A DNA stretch of 64,000 nt from Chalciporus piperatus (lineage: Eukaryota > Basidiomycota > Agaricomycetes > Boletales > Boletaceae), in contig JBBPTG010000109.1 of NCBI GenBank assembly GCA_038093975.1, positions 1 to 64,000 on the forward strand, written 5' to 3'. Below, piece after piece: positions 48,152 to 59,902 of the stretch. The translations under genes were made by a program, and so were the position numbers. The notes under the pieces are model-generated. The model was not told the origin of the DNA and made no database searches. It was given only the letters and a program-made list of their open reading frames with translations. Every line of letters begins with the position of its first letter. Position 1 is the first letter of the stretch.

Positions 48152-48268
48152 GTCTTTTGTACGCTCCATTGCTGTGAAGTAAAGTATCAGCGGCTCAGAA
48201 CGGGAAACGACGCTACCAGACTTACGGTTATAATGTTGGAGCTTTTCAATCAGGTCGACGTGGGTCAA
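48152..48268. repeat. 117-bp dispersed repeat, copy A
   Basis: Matches 51090-51206 with about eight substitutions and no indels. On the minus strand it encodes [18 protein letters not shown], a peptide that copy B shares. Confidence 0.9.
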
Positions 48269-48975
48269 GGCCTGATTGCCATATCCTTTACCGTCAAATC
48301 TTGTGCGTCTATCTTTCCGCCCGCGAAAGCTCTCGGCCCTTCAGAACGTCTACATCCTCGACATGCGCATTGCCCATGGTCACACCAGAAATCTAAACCA
48401 TCGACGAATCTCGACTCGCCTGCTGAGGAGCACATACAGATCCCCCGAGCAGTCGATGAACAGCGGGACGAGCACAGCTGCACTCGTGGCGTGTGGCAAC
48501 CAGGCGAGAGTTGGTTTCGCGTGGTAATTGAGCAAGCAAGTTGATGATGCATCTACGGCGCAAGTTTCATGGAGAGGTGTGGTAGTATTCGCAGGTCAAC
48601 TCGACTGGTGCGTCTGTCGAGAACAGGATTACTACGCACTACTTGGTCTCTGGCTTGACGTTTGGGAGGATATCCTCGAGCTGGTCAAGTATTGGTTGCG
48701 GGTGTGCGATTGAATACTGCATGAGGTTGAGTTGGGTGTCGGGTTGGCTTTGGGAAGAGTCTGGCGGCATCTGAGAGGGTCTTTGAGAATCACCGAGCAC
48801 AGAGTGGATGCTGCTGTCACCACTCAGCCGAGGTTATTGCAGGAACCGGACCAACGTTCGAATCTCACGATTTTCAAGAACACAAGTCCACTTGGTACTT
48901 GCTTGGTACTAATCATATCCAACGCTGTTGCGGAACGAGTTTTTCCACTCTGCCACTGATTACTGAACTTCCAGG
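48269..48975. other. F-box gene upstream region
   Basis: No supported gene. Short ORFs on both strands lack features. Confidence 0.35.
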
Positions 48976-50625
48976 ATGGCAGGACTCACAGATCTTGCAG
49001 AAGATATCCACATTCGCATCGTATCCTTTCTCTCACCGCTGGATGTCATCCGTCTTCGACAGGTATGCGCGATTGAGATCGTCGATCATCGATGTGTTGA
49101 TTACCGCTGATGCCCCGCTGGATCGACTATCTAGGTCTCTAAGACATTGTATTCAGTGACATCCCAGCCCGTGGTTTGGATCCGTGCATACCAAAATGCA
49201 GCACTTCCTCGACCTCCGGGACCGTACCTACGTGCCGGTGACAAAGAGGGATTGGGGTTCCTCGAGCGTACATTGGTCCAATCTACAAAGCTGGAACCTT
49301 GGTCTTCTCGCAACTTCCATCCGGATGCTGTTCGCACATCCCCCAAAGTTGGTGGCAAACATTTCATGATGTGGCGTTTCCTGCAATCAGGATCATGGTT
49401 TATCACAACCATCAAGACATCCGTAGTCTACCGCAACCTCAACTCTGACAACCCGCAAACTCAGGTCTTGTTTCGTTCGGACGACTCTAGCGTAGAGATC
49501 AACATCTATGGGTGTGCTAACACGGTCACTCTCGCGGGTCATCCCATCACATACGTGCTTCTCCGGCCCATGGAACGCGCATGTCCACCGTAAGTTTCAA
49601 TTGTATCGAACCAGTGGCTGATAACATGAAACGTGATAGGACCTTGTTGAAGATCGGTGGCCACTTTCGTTCATCACTATCGCTAGAGGCTGTCATTCCC
49701 CTTTCATTTCCAAGGTGCCATGAAGTCTGCCTTATAACTGCCGGTCCACGATACGTCTGCATGAATACTAGTTCCAGTTCCGGTGCCCGAGAGAACGCCT
49801 GGGCATTAACATTCGCCCTACTCGACGTGACAACGGAGAAGATATACCATCCTCCACCATTCATGTCTACCGTGGTAAGTTTCCTATGTCATCATCCGTC
49901 TGGGTATAATGAACTGGAACCATTGAAAGGCACCGGAAATACTTGAGCGTGTGACGTGTAACAGGGATTTCCCGCGCATCGCGGGTTTCCTCTTGACAAA
50001 CACGCATATTCTTGCCACCTTCAACTCCAAGGATCCGGACCACTGGCACCACATACAGGCATTCCGCCTTCCTTCCGAAGTCGAGTCCGGTGCTACTGCC
50101 GACAGCGACGGCATGTTACGGATGACACACGAAGGTATATGCAAGATCTTTGGACAACCTGGGTGGGTTCTCCGTGCGAATACGGTCACCAATGTTGGAG
50201 GGGTAGAGACGACAGAGATACGAGTCATGACTCGTCATCGCCAGGGCTACCCGGATAGGACGGGCTCTGAACCCTATGAAGAAATCTACTACGCCATAGA
50301 CCTCACTCTATGTCCTTCAAGTTCGCCTGGAATTGGAACGATCACACTCTCACAATGTATTCCTGTGATCTCTTTGAAGGATGAACAGGCGAAACTCTTC
50401 GAGGTAGCAAGTTCGCAGGATGGGTTCGGACGCGGCATGTGCTGCATCGGGTCTAACATTCAAACGTTTTCTGTGGACGCGAGCGGACCAGTTTGTCGAG
50501 TTGATTTTGGGCCAATGTCCAACGTTAGATACGTGCGGCCCTGGGAGATGCAGTTTGATGCATGGAGTGGCAGGGTTTGCCGTATGGATCGGAGAAGTGG
50601 CTTTAAGGTTTATAAATTTGTATGA
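48976..50625 (+). CDS. F-box protein
   Basis: Four exons splice in frame: 48976-49062, 49135-49589, 49640-49874 and 49948-50625, giving 484 residues. The F-box is at the N-terminus (LAEDIHIRIVSFLSPLDVIR, then LRQ|VSKTLYSVT across intron 1). The rest is a beta-rich region of the kind found in Agaricomycete F-box proteins, without classic LRR or WD signatures. It would link a substrate to Skp1-Cul1. The last acceptor (AG at 49946-49947) was chosen because the later AG at 49963-49964 breaks the frame. The coding sequence is intact, unlike the F-box copy at 14.5-16.1 kb. Confidence 0.8.
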
Positions 50626-51317
<692 letters not shown>

Positions 51318-51479
51318 TTACCCTTCGTTCGTATCATTTGCAAGCAATTCGAGGTATGCATTCCATTTGTCACCGATTACTTTTCCGCAGGTAAAACATC
51401 TGACTGGGATGATCTACAAGGATATCCATCAGCCTGGACATGGATTCAGTTTGATATGCATACCATGATGGACGTTAGC

Positions 51480-53534
51480 GTACGGGCGAAAACTCAGCGG
51501 GGTGTTAATAACTGGTTAAAAAAACACACGTCCAGGAGGGTTATTAACAGGCCAGTTAATAACACAGGTCACGTGATTTATTTGTATCACGTGACCCCAT
51601 TAGATCGCTGTTTTTTCCAATTTTTTTTCCATTCATTCAAATTTCAACAGGAGCTGCGGCAATCGAATGTTCTCTTACAATGACTATCTACCAATCCCAA
51701 GCACTATCTGGATCGTTCGCCTCGTCAGCATCACTGCTATGTTTTTCGTCTGTCTCTTTTCCGCAGTCCGAAGCCCTACCATCCGCGAGGACCTGAGTCA
51801 CCACCGCCGGTCTCAAGTCAACATCGCACTCCATGTCAAAGCAGGACTCCCGCTCCTGATCCTGGACATTGTCCGTCTCGTCAAGCCATGTCTCCGTGTC
51901 CCCTTCTTCAAACTCCTCTGTTCCATCCGCGTCTTCAGCCACCAAGTAACTGCCATCAGTTTTGTGACTGATTGTTGGCTCAGACTCGGAGGACCCTTTG
52001 TTCGATCTTGGGTTCAGAAGTGAATCAAGGTCGTAGAATGACATGGTTGGATGTTCTCGTGTACCAGTATGGTGCTATTGTACAGATGAATTAATGAAAT
52101 GAATTGACAATATTGCTACTCACTTCGGGATTGTACATGTGCCCGATTTGAAAATTTTCATGGCTCAGGAAAGCGGCCAAGTGGCGCGGAGCAGTCAGAC
52201 CAAACTCGGGCTATATTCTGGGCAGGATTTGCGGGACAATGGGAGCACATTGCAGCGAGTTAACGACGAACGAAGCCGCGATCGCTGGCAAGGACCTGCT
52301 CCAGCGGGTGGGACTATGTCACGTGACAGTTAATAACACCCTGATTGAACCCCCCGACCAGGCCCATGTTACACTGCCAAATCTTGTAAGGGTTCCACTG
52401 AGGCTTAGCGTGAATTAGGTTCGCGAAGGGGCAAGGCAGGGTTCGGTAAGGAAATTCCGGCATATGTACTGCCATCCGTAACAAATAGATACAATTTGCC
52501 TCGGACCGCCGGTAGAGCTGTTGCTGGGTTCTGAGGTCGGACTGAGGTCAGGCTGAGCATGGCATCTGTATGGTAAATCTATCTATGTCAAGCACTAGTG
52601 CCAATACCTTGATGAGCAATAAGCTCAAAATAATGTTATTATGATGTAGCTAAGTACACTCGGATCTGATATACCAATGAGAAACAGGAATTCGTCCGTG
52701 CCATGCTGTTCCGCTCACGGGCTCTCCTGCGGGCTCTCGCATTCACGTCGCGCCATGGGCCACGTACATCGTCGGACCAGGGTCGTTTTGCTGCGTGTTT
52801 GGGTCTGGGCCCATTTGTGGTGCCCATTGGCCTGTTTCAATGTATACAAGTTAGTAGAGCCTGAGGTGTGGGGTAGATTTGTTCACCTACTAGCTTAGCA
52901 CTATGTTGTGGCGAGAAAATGAGTGCAGCGAGAGACTCAAAGTTGATGTCGACGTTGAAGCTGAAGTTGAACTGTTGACAGCGCACAAGTCACATGACAC
53001 GCGCAACTCAAAAATTTCGACAAGTCCAAAATTCTTCAAATCATTAGGAAACAAAGGCTACATTTTTTGGATTGCCTTCATCACTTTGCTCGAGAATTCC
53101 TCAATTGATACATGATAGTTATTATAATGTATCATCATTTGTATTACTTCGCATCTGATACCTGAAAGACAAAGGTCACCCATGTGTTTCTCCCAATGTT
53201 GGGCAAGCCTCGGCACTATGTCGTGCAAACGTAGTTACCAAACCTTTGTACCACAGTGCTCTGTGGTTTGTTGGTGGCTTTGGTAACCTCAGGTGAACCT
53301 CAGGCGGATAACGGATACTGTACGTACACATGTTGACGATCGACAGCCGTTCACACAAATGTGCCCCCTGTGCTCTGTAGGGACTTGTTTGGCACTGTGT
53401 GGGGGAACTCTCAGGAAATTCCGGCATATACCCGGTGAATGCCTTGAACATTTGGGCGTGTAATAACTGTTAATAACAAGTTATTAACCTGCTAAAAACA
53501 ATCATGTTATTAACAAAACAGTTTTCGCCCGTAC
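51480..53534. mobile_element. TIR element with GTACGGGCGAAAACT ends and GTTAATAAC repeats
   Basis: GTACGGGCGAAAACT at 51480-51494 is mirrored by AGTTTTCGCCCGTAC at 53520-53534. Adjacent bases (TTAG[C/G]) also mirror. Subterminal GTTAATAAC/GTTATTAAC motifs cluster at both ends. A nested pair, GGTGTTAATAACTG (51500-51513) and its inverse CAGTTAATAACACC (about 52329-52342), with CACGTGA palindromes, suggests a second, inner element. The target duplication was not resolved. No transposase is visible; the only sizeable ORF is at 51688-52044 (-). Confidence 0.6.
51688..52044 (-). CDS. Small acidic ORF in the TIR element
   Basis: A 118-residue ORF starting with ATG (MSFYDLDSLLNPRSNKGSSE) and strongly acidic throughout (EEFEEGDTETWLDETDNVQD). 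It has no zinc finger or DDE motif. It could be the N-terminal exon of a lost transposase or a chance ORF. No splice partner was found. Confidence 0.3.
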   Translation of the reverse strand: MSFYDLDSLLNPRSNKGSSESEPTISHKTDGSYLVAEDADGTEEFEEGDTETWLDETDNVQDQERESCFDMECDVDLRPAVVTQVLADGRASDCGKETDEKHSSDADEANDPDSAWDW

Positions 53535-53963
53535 CCTAATGGAGGGATAACCGCTGGTGGAATAACACAGAATGACTAATCCGTGTTTCCCACAGATTGA
53601 ATGATCCGTGTATAACAAGGATTACCCAATTGGGTTACCGACGGCTTTCCATTTCCGTCCTAACACGCTCATGTTAAGTACAGCCACGCAACTTCACTTT
53701 CTCTTACTTCCACCATCTGGCTCGACGCTATCTTGCCGCCGGTCGTCGAGAGCGTCGACCGGCGTGCTCTTCTCGTGTCCTCTTCGCTACGCATCCTCCG
53801 CACCTTTGACCGGCGTTCTCTTCTCGGGTTCCTCTTCGCTACACATTCGGACCTTCGACCGGTGTTCTCTTCTCGTTCCTCTTCGCTACCCATCCTCCAC
53901 ACTTTCGACCGGCGTTCTCTTCTCAGTGTTCCTCTTCACTACCAATTCTCCCCACCCTCCAGC

Positions 53964-55583
53964 ATGCCAGGTAAGTATCTATGTTTCGTTTTGACTTCGA
54001 AATCTGACACCTTGGGAAGGAAGACACTGCAGGTCGTGCTTCTTGCCGGATGGCTCTCGCGTCCCTATGAAGGGTCATAAATGCCCCATGCGAACATTCA
54101 GTAGTGGGAGGGCGCACACTGGCCGCTCGGGCGCGGTCGATCGAGTTCGATCACATTCACCGTCGGAACATCCGTCGAAACGTCAAGTATGTCTTTCCTG
54201 TCTTCCTTACTGTAGTTTCATATCTAACTTCCGAATGTAGAAGACCACTACGTCTCCACCACTGGTAGATGGGCCTGTATGGCCCTTTCGTGGTGAAGGG
54301 CTCATCGCCCTCGGTGAATTGAGTCAACAACCTTGCGTTGACCCGGCCGCTCCGTACCCTTCAACCCTCCACCCACAGATCAACCACTCGCTTTCCCTCC
54401 CCCATCCCATCGGCCCCTTGCTGCTACCTTTGCCGGGTGGTGCTGGACAGCCATTCCCCTTCGACGATGGCTTCTTTGCCTTCAACTTTCAAGATTTTCT
54501 TCGTACATGCCCAGGCCTGGTTCCTGAGCCTGATCAGACCCTTCCAGCGCATGAAGTGCAGATCCTCCCAATGCAGTTGCCGATGGATTCGAGCGGTCGC
54601 CGAGCATGTCCCTTATGATACCTGATCATGCCCTTCCACATCCCACTTCATCATCTGACGCCTTGCTAGCCAGATCGCAACCTCCTCCCACTTTACTCCC
54701 TACTTCGCAGTTGTTCGAGTCTACGAATGTCCCACAGCCACCGGCGCTAGTTCCTGTGCCGGTAGCTGTCAGTGAGCCATCTATGTCACCACTCTCTGGG
54801 CCTGCTTCGGAGGGTGAAGTGTTTGTTCAAGCAATCCTGCAGGCTGCGTGTGTTGCCAATGGTGGTCGTGCTCAGATGGCTGATGGTAATATATTCCGAG
54901 GACCACAAGCGGGGATGGATATCAATAAAGATGCTGATGTAGATGCGGAAGGTGACGAACTTGAATGGGAAGATGTGCATGACCCGACTGTCATTTGTGG
55001 TAAGTCGTTGTGTTGTGTGTTGCTGACATACATCTTTACCGCCTACGACAGAGTATGAAACAAATGATCTTCGAAGAACGAAGAAGCACAGTGAACGGGT
55101 ACAACGAATCATGAAATCAGTAAGTAACTCCCGTCATGATGTATCAATGCTGATTTGCAACGAAGGCAAAAAAGCTAAACATGATTTCGGAGCCATATAT
55201 CCTCATATACATTTCGCGGTCAGCTTTGACATTACTATGTGTATTGTCTCGTTAACCAAGCTCATTGTAGACCTGAATCTGTCCTCGCACGAAACGGAAA
55301 AGCTCGATGCTACATATCACCGGCTCTATTGAAAATTCTCGACAAGGATGTGTCGATGTTGCAAAGCCTGCATGACAAGGTGAAGGAGCATACAAAGGGG
55401 CAGATTATCCATGAGAAAGATGTCATTGCATTGAATCGTAAAGTGTCGCGGGCTAATGATGCAATACAGCATGCCGAACAACAGTTAGAACAGAGTAACA
55501 AAGACTTGGAGATAGAGAGACAGCGGTGCAGTGCTCTCGAAGCTCAGATGCGCCTATTAATGATGCCGGCCATGATGGCCTGA
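53964..55583 (+). CDS. Accessory ORF of the KDZ element (Pro-rich, C-terminal coiled coil)
   Basis: The likely start is ATGCCAG|GTAAGT at 53964. Downstream blocks are a Cys-containing segment (CFLPDGSRVPMKGHKCPMRT), a proline-rich region (54320-54600), an acidic region (DADVDAEGDELEWEDV), a basic exon (EYETNDLRRTKKHSERVQRI, about 55052-55119) and a coiled coil ending LLMMPAMMA at 55583. The frame changes near 54590-54606 without an obvious intron, so one indel may be present. It converges on the transposase, which suggests a second element-encoded protein, perhaps DNA-binding. Confidence 0.5.
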
Positions 55584-55696
55584 GTACATTCATTTCAGAA
55601 CACTATTGTCGACTTACGATCTCACACTAATGCCATTGATAAATACAGATGACCTTCTACGTAGTCCTAATACCTAGTTCCTAGATACCTACATTC

Positions 55697-58350
55697 CTAG
55701 GCTTTGAGCATACGAGCAATAGCATTCCGGTTCCAGATATCCAAGAAAACCTTCGTAAATTGAACTGCGTGACTATGCACCATAAAGCTCACACTCTTCC
55801 GTATCCTTTTCAGCCCTTTGTTTCCACACTCTGCAGCACTTGTGTTGATTGCTCGAATTCGGTCGTCATATCGCATTGCATTACTGGCAAAACATGCCTT
55901 CCCACAGTGTGTGTGGTCGTGGGCATGCATCTCGTCGATAAGAAATCGGGTATTCTGAAAGTATCGTGCCTCCCGAACAAGGCAATATGGTGCGAGTTGG
56001 CAGGCGAAATCGTAGATAATGACTTTGGGAGCCATGGGAAATTGTGTATAAATTGCAGAGAATACATCATTTCGACCTTCGGCGATGGGAATGCTATGGA
56101 ATCCAAGACAGATTGAATGAGTGCACCAGAGCACCATAATACCACCCGTTAAGTTGTTCTTGGAGTATGTCTTGTAGAATTTGTTGCAATCACCCATTTC
56201 CTCCGCGTCACGGTCAAGTGGCTGTGCATCGTGGCGGAGCTTGGGATAGACTCGACGCCTACGGACAGTAGGAAGCCCGTAACATGTACCTGTCTGCTGC
56301 CAATTTTCCTTCAAGATGTCATGTTGTATTTGACCAGGATCATGCTGTGCTAAGTTCACGAAGACTTGATTTGCACGTTCTGCAAGCCATCCGGCAAGAT
56401 TACGGATTTCGTGAGGAATGGATGATCTTTCATTGCGGTGGCTGGCAAGAACTGCTCCGATTGCTGGACACAAACTCTGTAACCATATGGGTGCAACACC
56501 CTGGAGGTGTAGCTCTTTCAAGGGCTCGATTGCGTTAACAGGGATGAGCTGCAATACAATATCGGGTGCTGCGACTTGAGTAATCAAGTCACGATAAGAG
56601 TGTCGATGAACAGTGTTGGCACTACGAAAATAGAGATGAATGAATGCGAGCAACGCGGGATATGATTTAGCAAGTTTCGTGATGTCAGGAAATGGATCAG
56701 ATGTTTGGAGATTGATGATCTTGTTTACGGTGCTTCGGATATCCTTTTGGACAATGGCAGGCAGGCCACGCGCTCGATAACTTGAAATCGAATCAACCTG
56801 TTCACTTGTACTGTCGACATGTGTTGGGGGGCATATTGATCCGTTGAGTTTTGAGACGTGAGTTCCAAGACTTATACCATCAACGATGATCACGTCGGGT
56901 GATGTTCCGCAAGTTGGGCAGTACATCCCACTGTCCAGTGTTTGAATCTGCATAAAGGAAAACCAGACTCGGACAAATGTCTCGTCCGAGCAAAATTCCA
57001 TTGAACGACTATGGTCGAGATAGGCCCGTCGCACAGTGGTGCAAAAGGCTGAGAATGGTGTCTCCGAAGCAGTGAATGTGTTCGTAAATGCATTCAGGAG
57101 TTCATGGGTAAAAAGCATTTCATTGTTCCAGTTGAAGAGGCCTTGACTCCCGAGATCTGCACCAAGCGAGCGACGTGCATGACGACAGACTGGACAGGGT
57201 AGAAGTTCGATGGAAACTGGAGTTGATCTCGTGAGGCCAAATATTACCGCAGCTTTGACAGACATTGGTCGGTAAGGTGGATAATTTGCAGCAGCATCAG
57301 CGAGGGTGGTGCCACATACACATCAAGCAGACTCGTCAAGGGAAAAACTGGATGTATTGAAGGATAGGTAGGGAGCATTGTACGCACTCTCCGATGGTAG
57401 TGAGCACCATCGTGGTGGCAGTACATTACGATATGATACAGCAGTGTGGGTCTTCCCGAAGTCATCAATCCGGGCAGCAGCATTGACAAGAAGAGCACTC
57501 TCTGCAGCTTCTGACTGCTCAACAATGTCCGGCAATGTTGACATCAGTCCAGCAGCGAGAGCATATGTGACCGCATGTGGTCGGTGTTTACATGCTTCCG
57601 AATAGCGGCATGATTGACAGTGCCAGCGACCATCACGCTGAAGCGAAACGATGGTTCGCTTCCCAGATTCGTGGTGTCCTACAGAAGCTATACATGAGAA
57701 GATATACTTGTCGGCAAAAGGCGTCATGCACAAGAGTACAGCAGGGGGTAGTGGGGAGGGTGCGATCAGTGGCATGTTCTCGAATGATGTCGTTTCGGAT
57801 TGAATGATAGTCTGGTGCATGCACGTGTTGGCCGCCTTCCATTGAGGACATGTACAGTTCACACCATAGCTGTCATCGTCACGAGGAAGACGGAGAACAT
57901 GAACATATGCACCCATCTAATTCAAATCGAGTGAGGTGCAGGAAAGAGGTAACTGAAAACGAAACATACCTTGAGGACTTCACATTTGGCATCCCACTCT
58001 TGCATGACCCACATATGCAAGTCCAGTCGAAAGAGGGAGCCTGTCACACGAACAGCATGCCAGTACTGGACATGGGGCAGGATAACATGGGGTGGATCGT
58101 GCACAGCAGTAGAGATGACCAGCTGCCCCGCAGGCGCGAGTGCAGTGTCGTGGCCCTCGGATGTGTCAAGTACCTGCTGGGACGTCGTTTGTTGTTCGGT
58201 AGATGTATATGACCGACAACGTTTCCTCTGCTGTTGGGCTGGAGAGGCGCCATTGATAGTGATGGAGCTGTGCTGATTGCGGAGAGCACGGAGTGGTGGC
58301 AACGACGAACTCTGGATGGAGAGGCTGCTTCCGTTTCGACGGGAGGCCAT
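55697..58350 (-). CDS. KDZ-like transposase with SWIM-type and Cys-cluster zinc motifs
   Basis: Starts MASRRNGSSLSIQ at 58350. An intron (about 57917-57970) joins CEVLK to MGAYVHVLRLP. A SWIM-like cluster follows (CTCPQWKAANTCMH, then CQSCRYSEACKHRPHA). A second intron, near 57260-57330, leads to the long 3' exon 55697-57265. This has a further cluster (CPVCRHARR, CPTCGTSPD) and a catalytic-type core: VIIYDFACQLAPYCL, FLIDEMHAHDHTHCGKAC and INTSAAECGNKGLKRIRKSV. These match the CxC cysteine-cluster/KDZ transposases (Kyakuja-Dileera-Zisupton), expanded in Agaricomycetes. The 3' exon is uninterrupted for 522 codons, so the element may be active. Confidence 0.75.
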
Positions 58351-58744
58351 GAGCAAAAGAAAGGGTATGGTTAGTGGGTGCGAAGTCTGGGATCAGGAAT
58401 TTAACATACCGTACATGCAGCAACCGCATGGTCGAACATGCCCTCCTCTCCCCGAGAGGGAAGGACACGGGGCCTGATGGAGTGATGGGGTAACACATCG
58501 TGCCTGCAAGGAAGCAGCGAGTCCGTACATGAAAGAAAACACAAGATGTTGAATACACTTACTGTAGATTTTCCATACTGATCCCACCAGATTTCTGCAC
58601 CGCTGATAGCGAGGGCTGGGATCGGCTACTCGGGGTGGCAGGTCCTGCGCAGTGCGCAACAGGGGCCACACCCTTTCGCCCTCGTGCAGCCAGCCTTCAC
58701 CGGAGGGTAACGGATGGTCCAGTTGAATTGCTGAGGCTCCCGGT

Positions 58745-58990
58745 GGCTCGAGCTCAATTACTGTTAGAAACGCGTCAGAAAACCCCGGAGTGCCGTCGAG
58801 ATCAACGAATTGCTCACAGGTAACATTCTCCTCCAGAATATCGAACTGTTTGAGGACCGAGCCCAGCAACTTCTGCGAGTGGTCGTCGACAACGAGAATC
58901 TTCCATCTTCCTTGTGGATCGACCATGACCGTTCTGATCGCCTGAAAAAACTCTACCGGGGTGTCAGTACATCAGTGATAGCGAGCAGGG
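58745..58990 (-). pseudogene. Captured 5' fragment of a Sec1/Munc18 gene
   Basis: On the minus strand SLLAIT (58973-58990) and EFFQAIRTV (about 58929-58955) are followed by GRWKILVVDDHSQKLLGSVL and KQFDILEENVT. A 57-nt GT-AG intron (58761-58817) then leads to LIE. This is the N-terminus of Sec1 family proteins, including a host-like intron. Homology stops soon after LIE. A short insertion between the first two blocks breaks the frame. The fragment lies inside the KDZ element's inverted ends. Confidence 0.7.
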
Positions 58991-59330
58991 AAAGTTCGCG
59001 ACCATACTGTTGCGAACAATGTGTATAAGCCCGACCAAGGAGTGCTTGCGAATTACGAGTGAAAGAGTTGGTTGGTGGGGGGCGATCAGCGGACAGTCGA
59101 AGTGCCGTTTCAGTTTGAGGGTTTTTTTGGTGCAGGTAGCTGAGGGAGGATCGGCCGTCGCTGCGAGCAGCGTGTATGGGGGCGGCATGGGGGCAGTGGT
59201 GGGGTGCAGTGACAAAGAGATGGTGCAGGTAGATAAACGATGGTAGCTTCCCAAAAGAGGCATACCCAAAAAAGTAATCCCTGCATTGCAAGGATTGATC
59301 AATCCCAAGGAAGACACGGATTAGTCATTC

Positions 59331-59902
59331 GTTGTTATTTTACCAAAGACGGTCCCAGAAGTTGAGCCAGCGGGCCGGAGGGTGGCGCATAAGGTTTGCC
59401 GAGCTACACCTGATAGCCGGACTCGGACAGACAGTGACTGAAACTCTTGAGGTGGTTTGGGCCCCCTCGGATCTCTTCCCAAAGGTAATGATTATCACAA
59501 CGCAGTCACTGTCAATCAAGCTTCAAGGTCAAACGGGGTCGAGCAATTCACGCGCTCTCTTCCGATAGTCCAATCACCAGACTGTGGTGCAGTACATCCC
59601 TATCTTTCTGTTGAGTAGTCCTCACTAACACGCTCACCAGCTTCTGGCCGCGAAGTAGTCTCACTGGGCAGACCAAGGGGATAGCCGTTCATCCTCCGAG
59701 TCTGCCATGGTCCTGGAGGGGTAAACAATGAACATCGAGTGAAAGATATCAAGACACGGAAACAGTGTAGTCGAAAGACGATATGTACGCACGAAGGCCA
59801 CGACAGAGAGGCGCAAAGCAAGAGGTGAAAACGAAAGAAAGACCAGTAGCCGAAATAACGAAATGGGGGGAAAGCGAACGACCACACCAACCATACCCTT
59901 GC
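59331..59902. other. Intergenic, no gene seen
   Basis: Between the KDZ right end and the orphan ORF. Confidence 0.4.

Larger units (their letters stand above)
53570..59330. mobile_element. KDZ-type DNA transposon (~5.8 kb)
   Basis: GAATGACTAATCCGTGT at 53570-53586 is mirrored at 59314-59330. Outside it AATAACA also mirrors, so the true ends may be a few bases further out (53561-59339). Inside are a plus-strand accessory gene (53964-55583) and a convergent minus-strand KDZ-like transposase (55697-58350), plus a Sec1 gene fragment near the right end. The target duplication was not resolved. Confidence 0.7.

Noticed and set aside
51667..52023. 118-codon plus-strand ORF in the TIR element
   Set aside because: It is antisense to the ATG-starting acidic ORF at 51688-52044, which has the more protein-like composition.
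51480..53534. Helitron
   Set aside because: Helitrons lack terminal inverted repeats; the ends here mirror each other and there is no 3' hairpin followed by CTRR.
54319..54625. Separate short proline-rich gene
   Set aside because: It reads into the neighbouring exons of the KDZ accessory gene on the same strand and is better explained as part of it.
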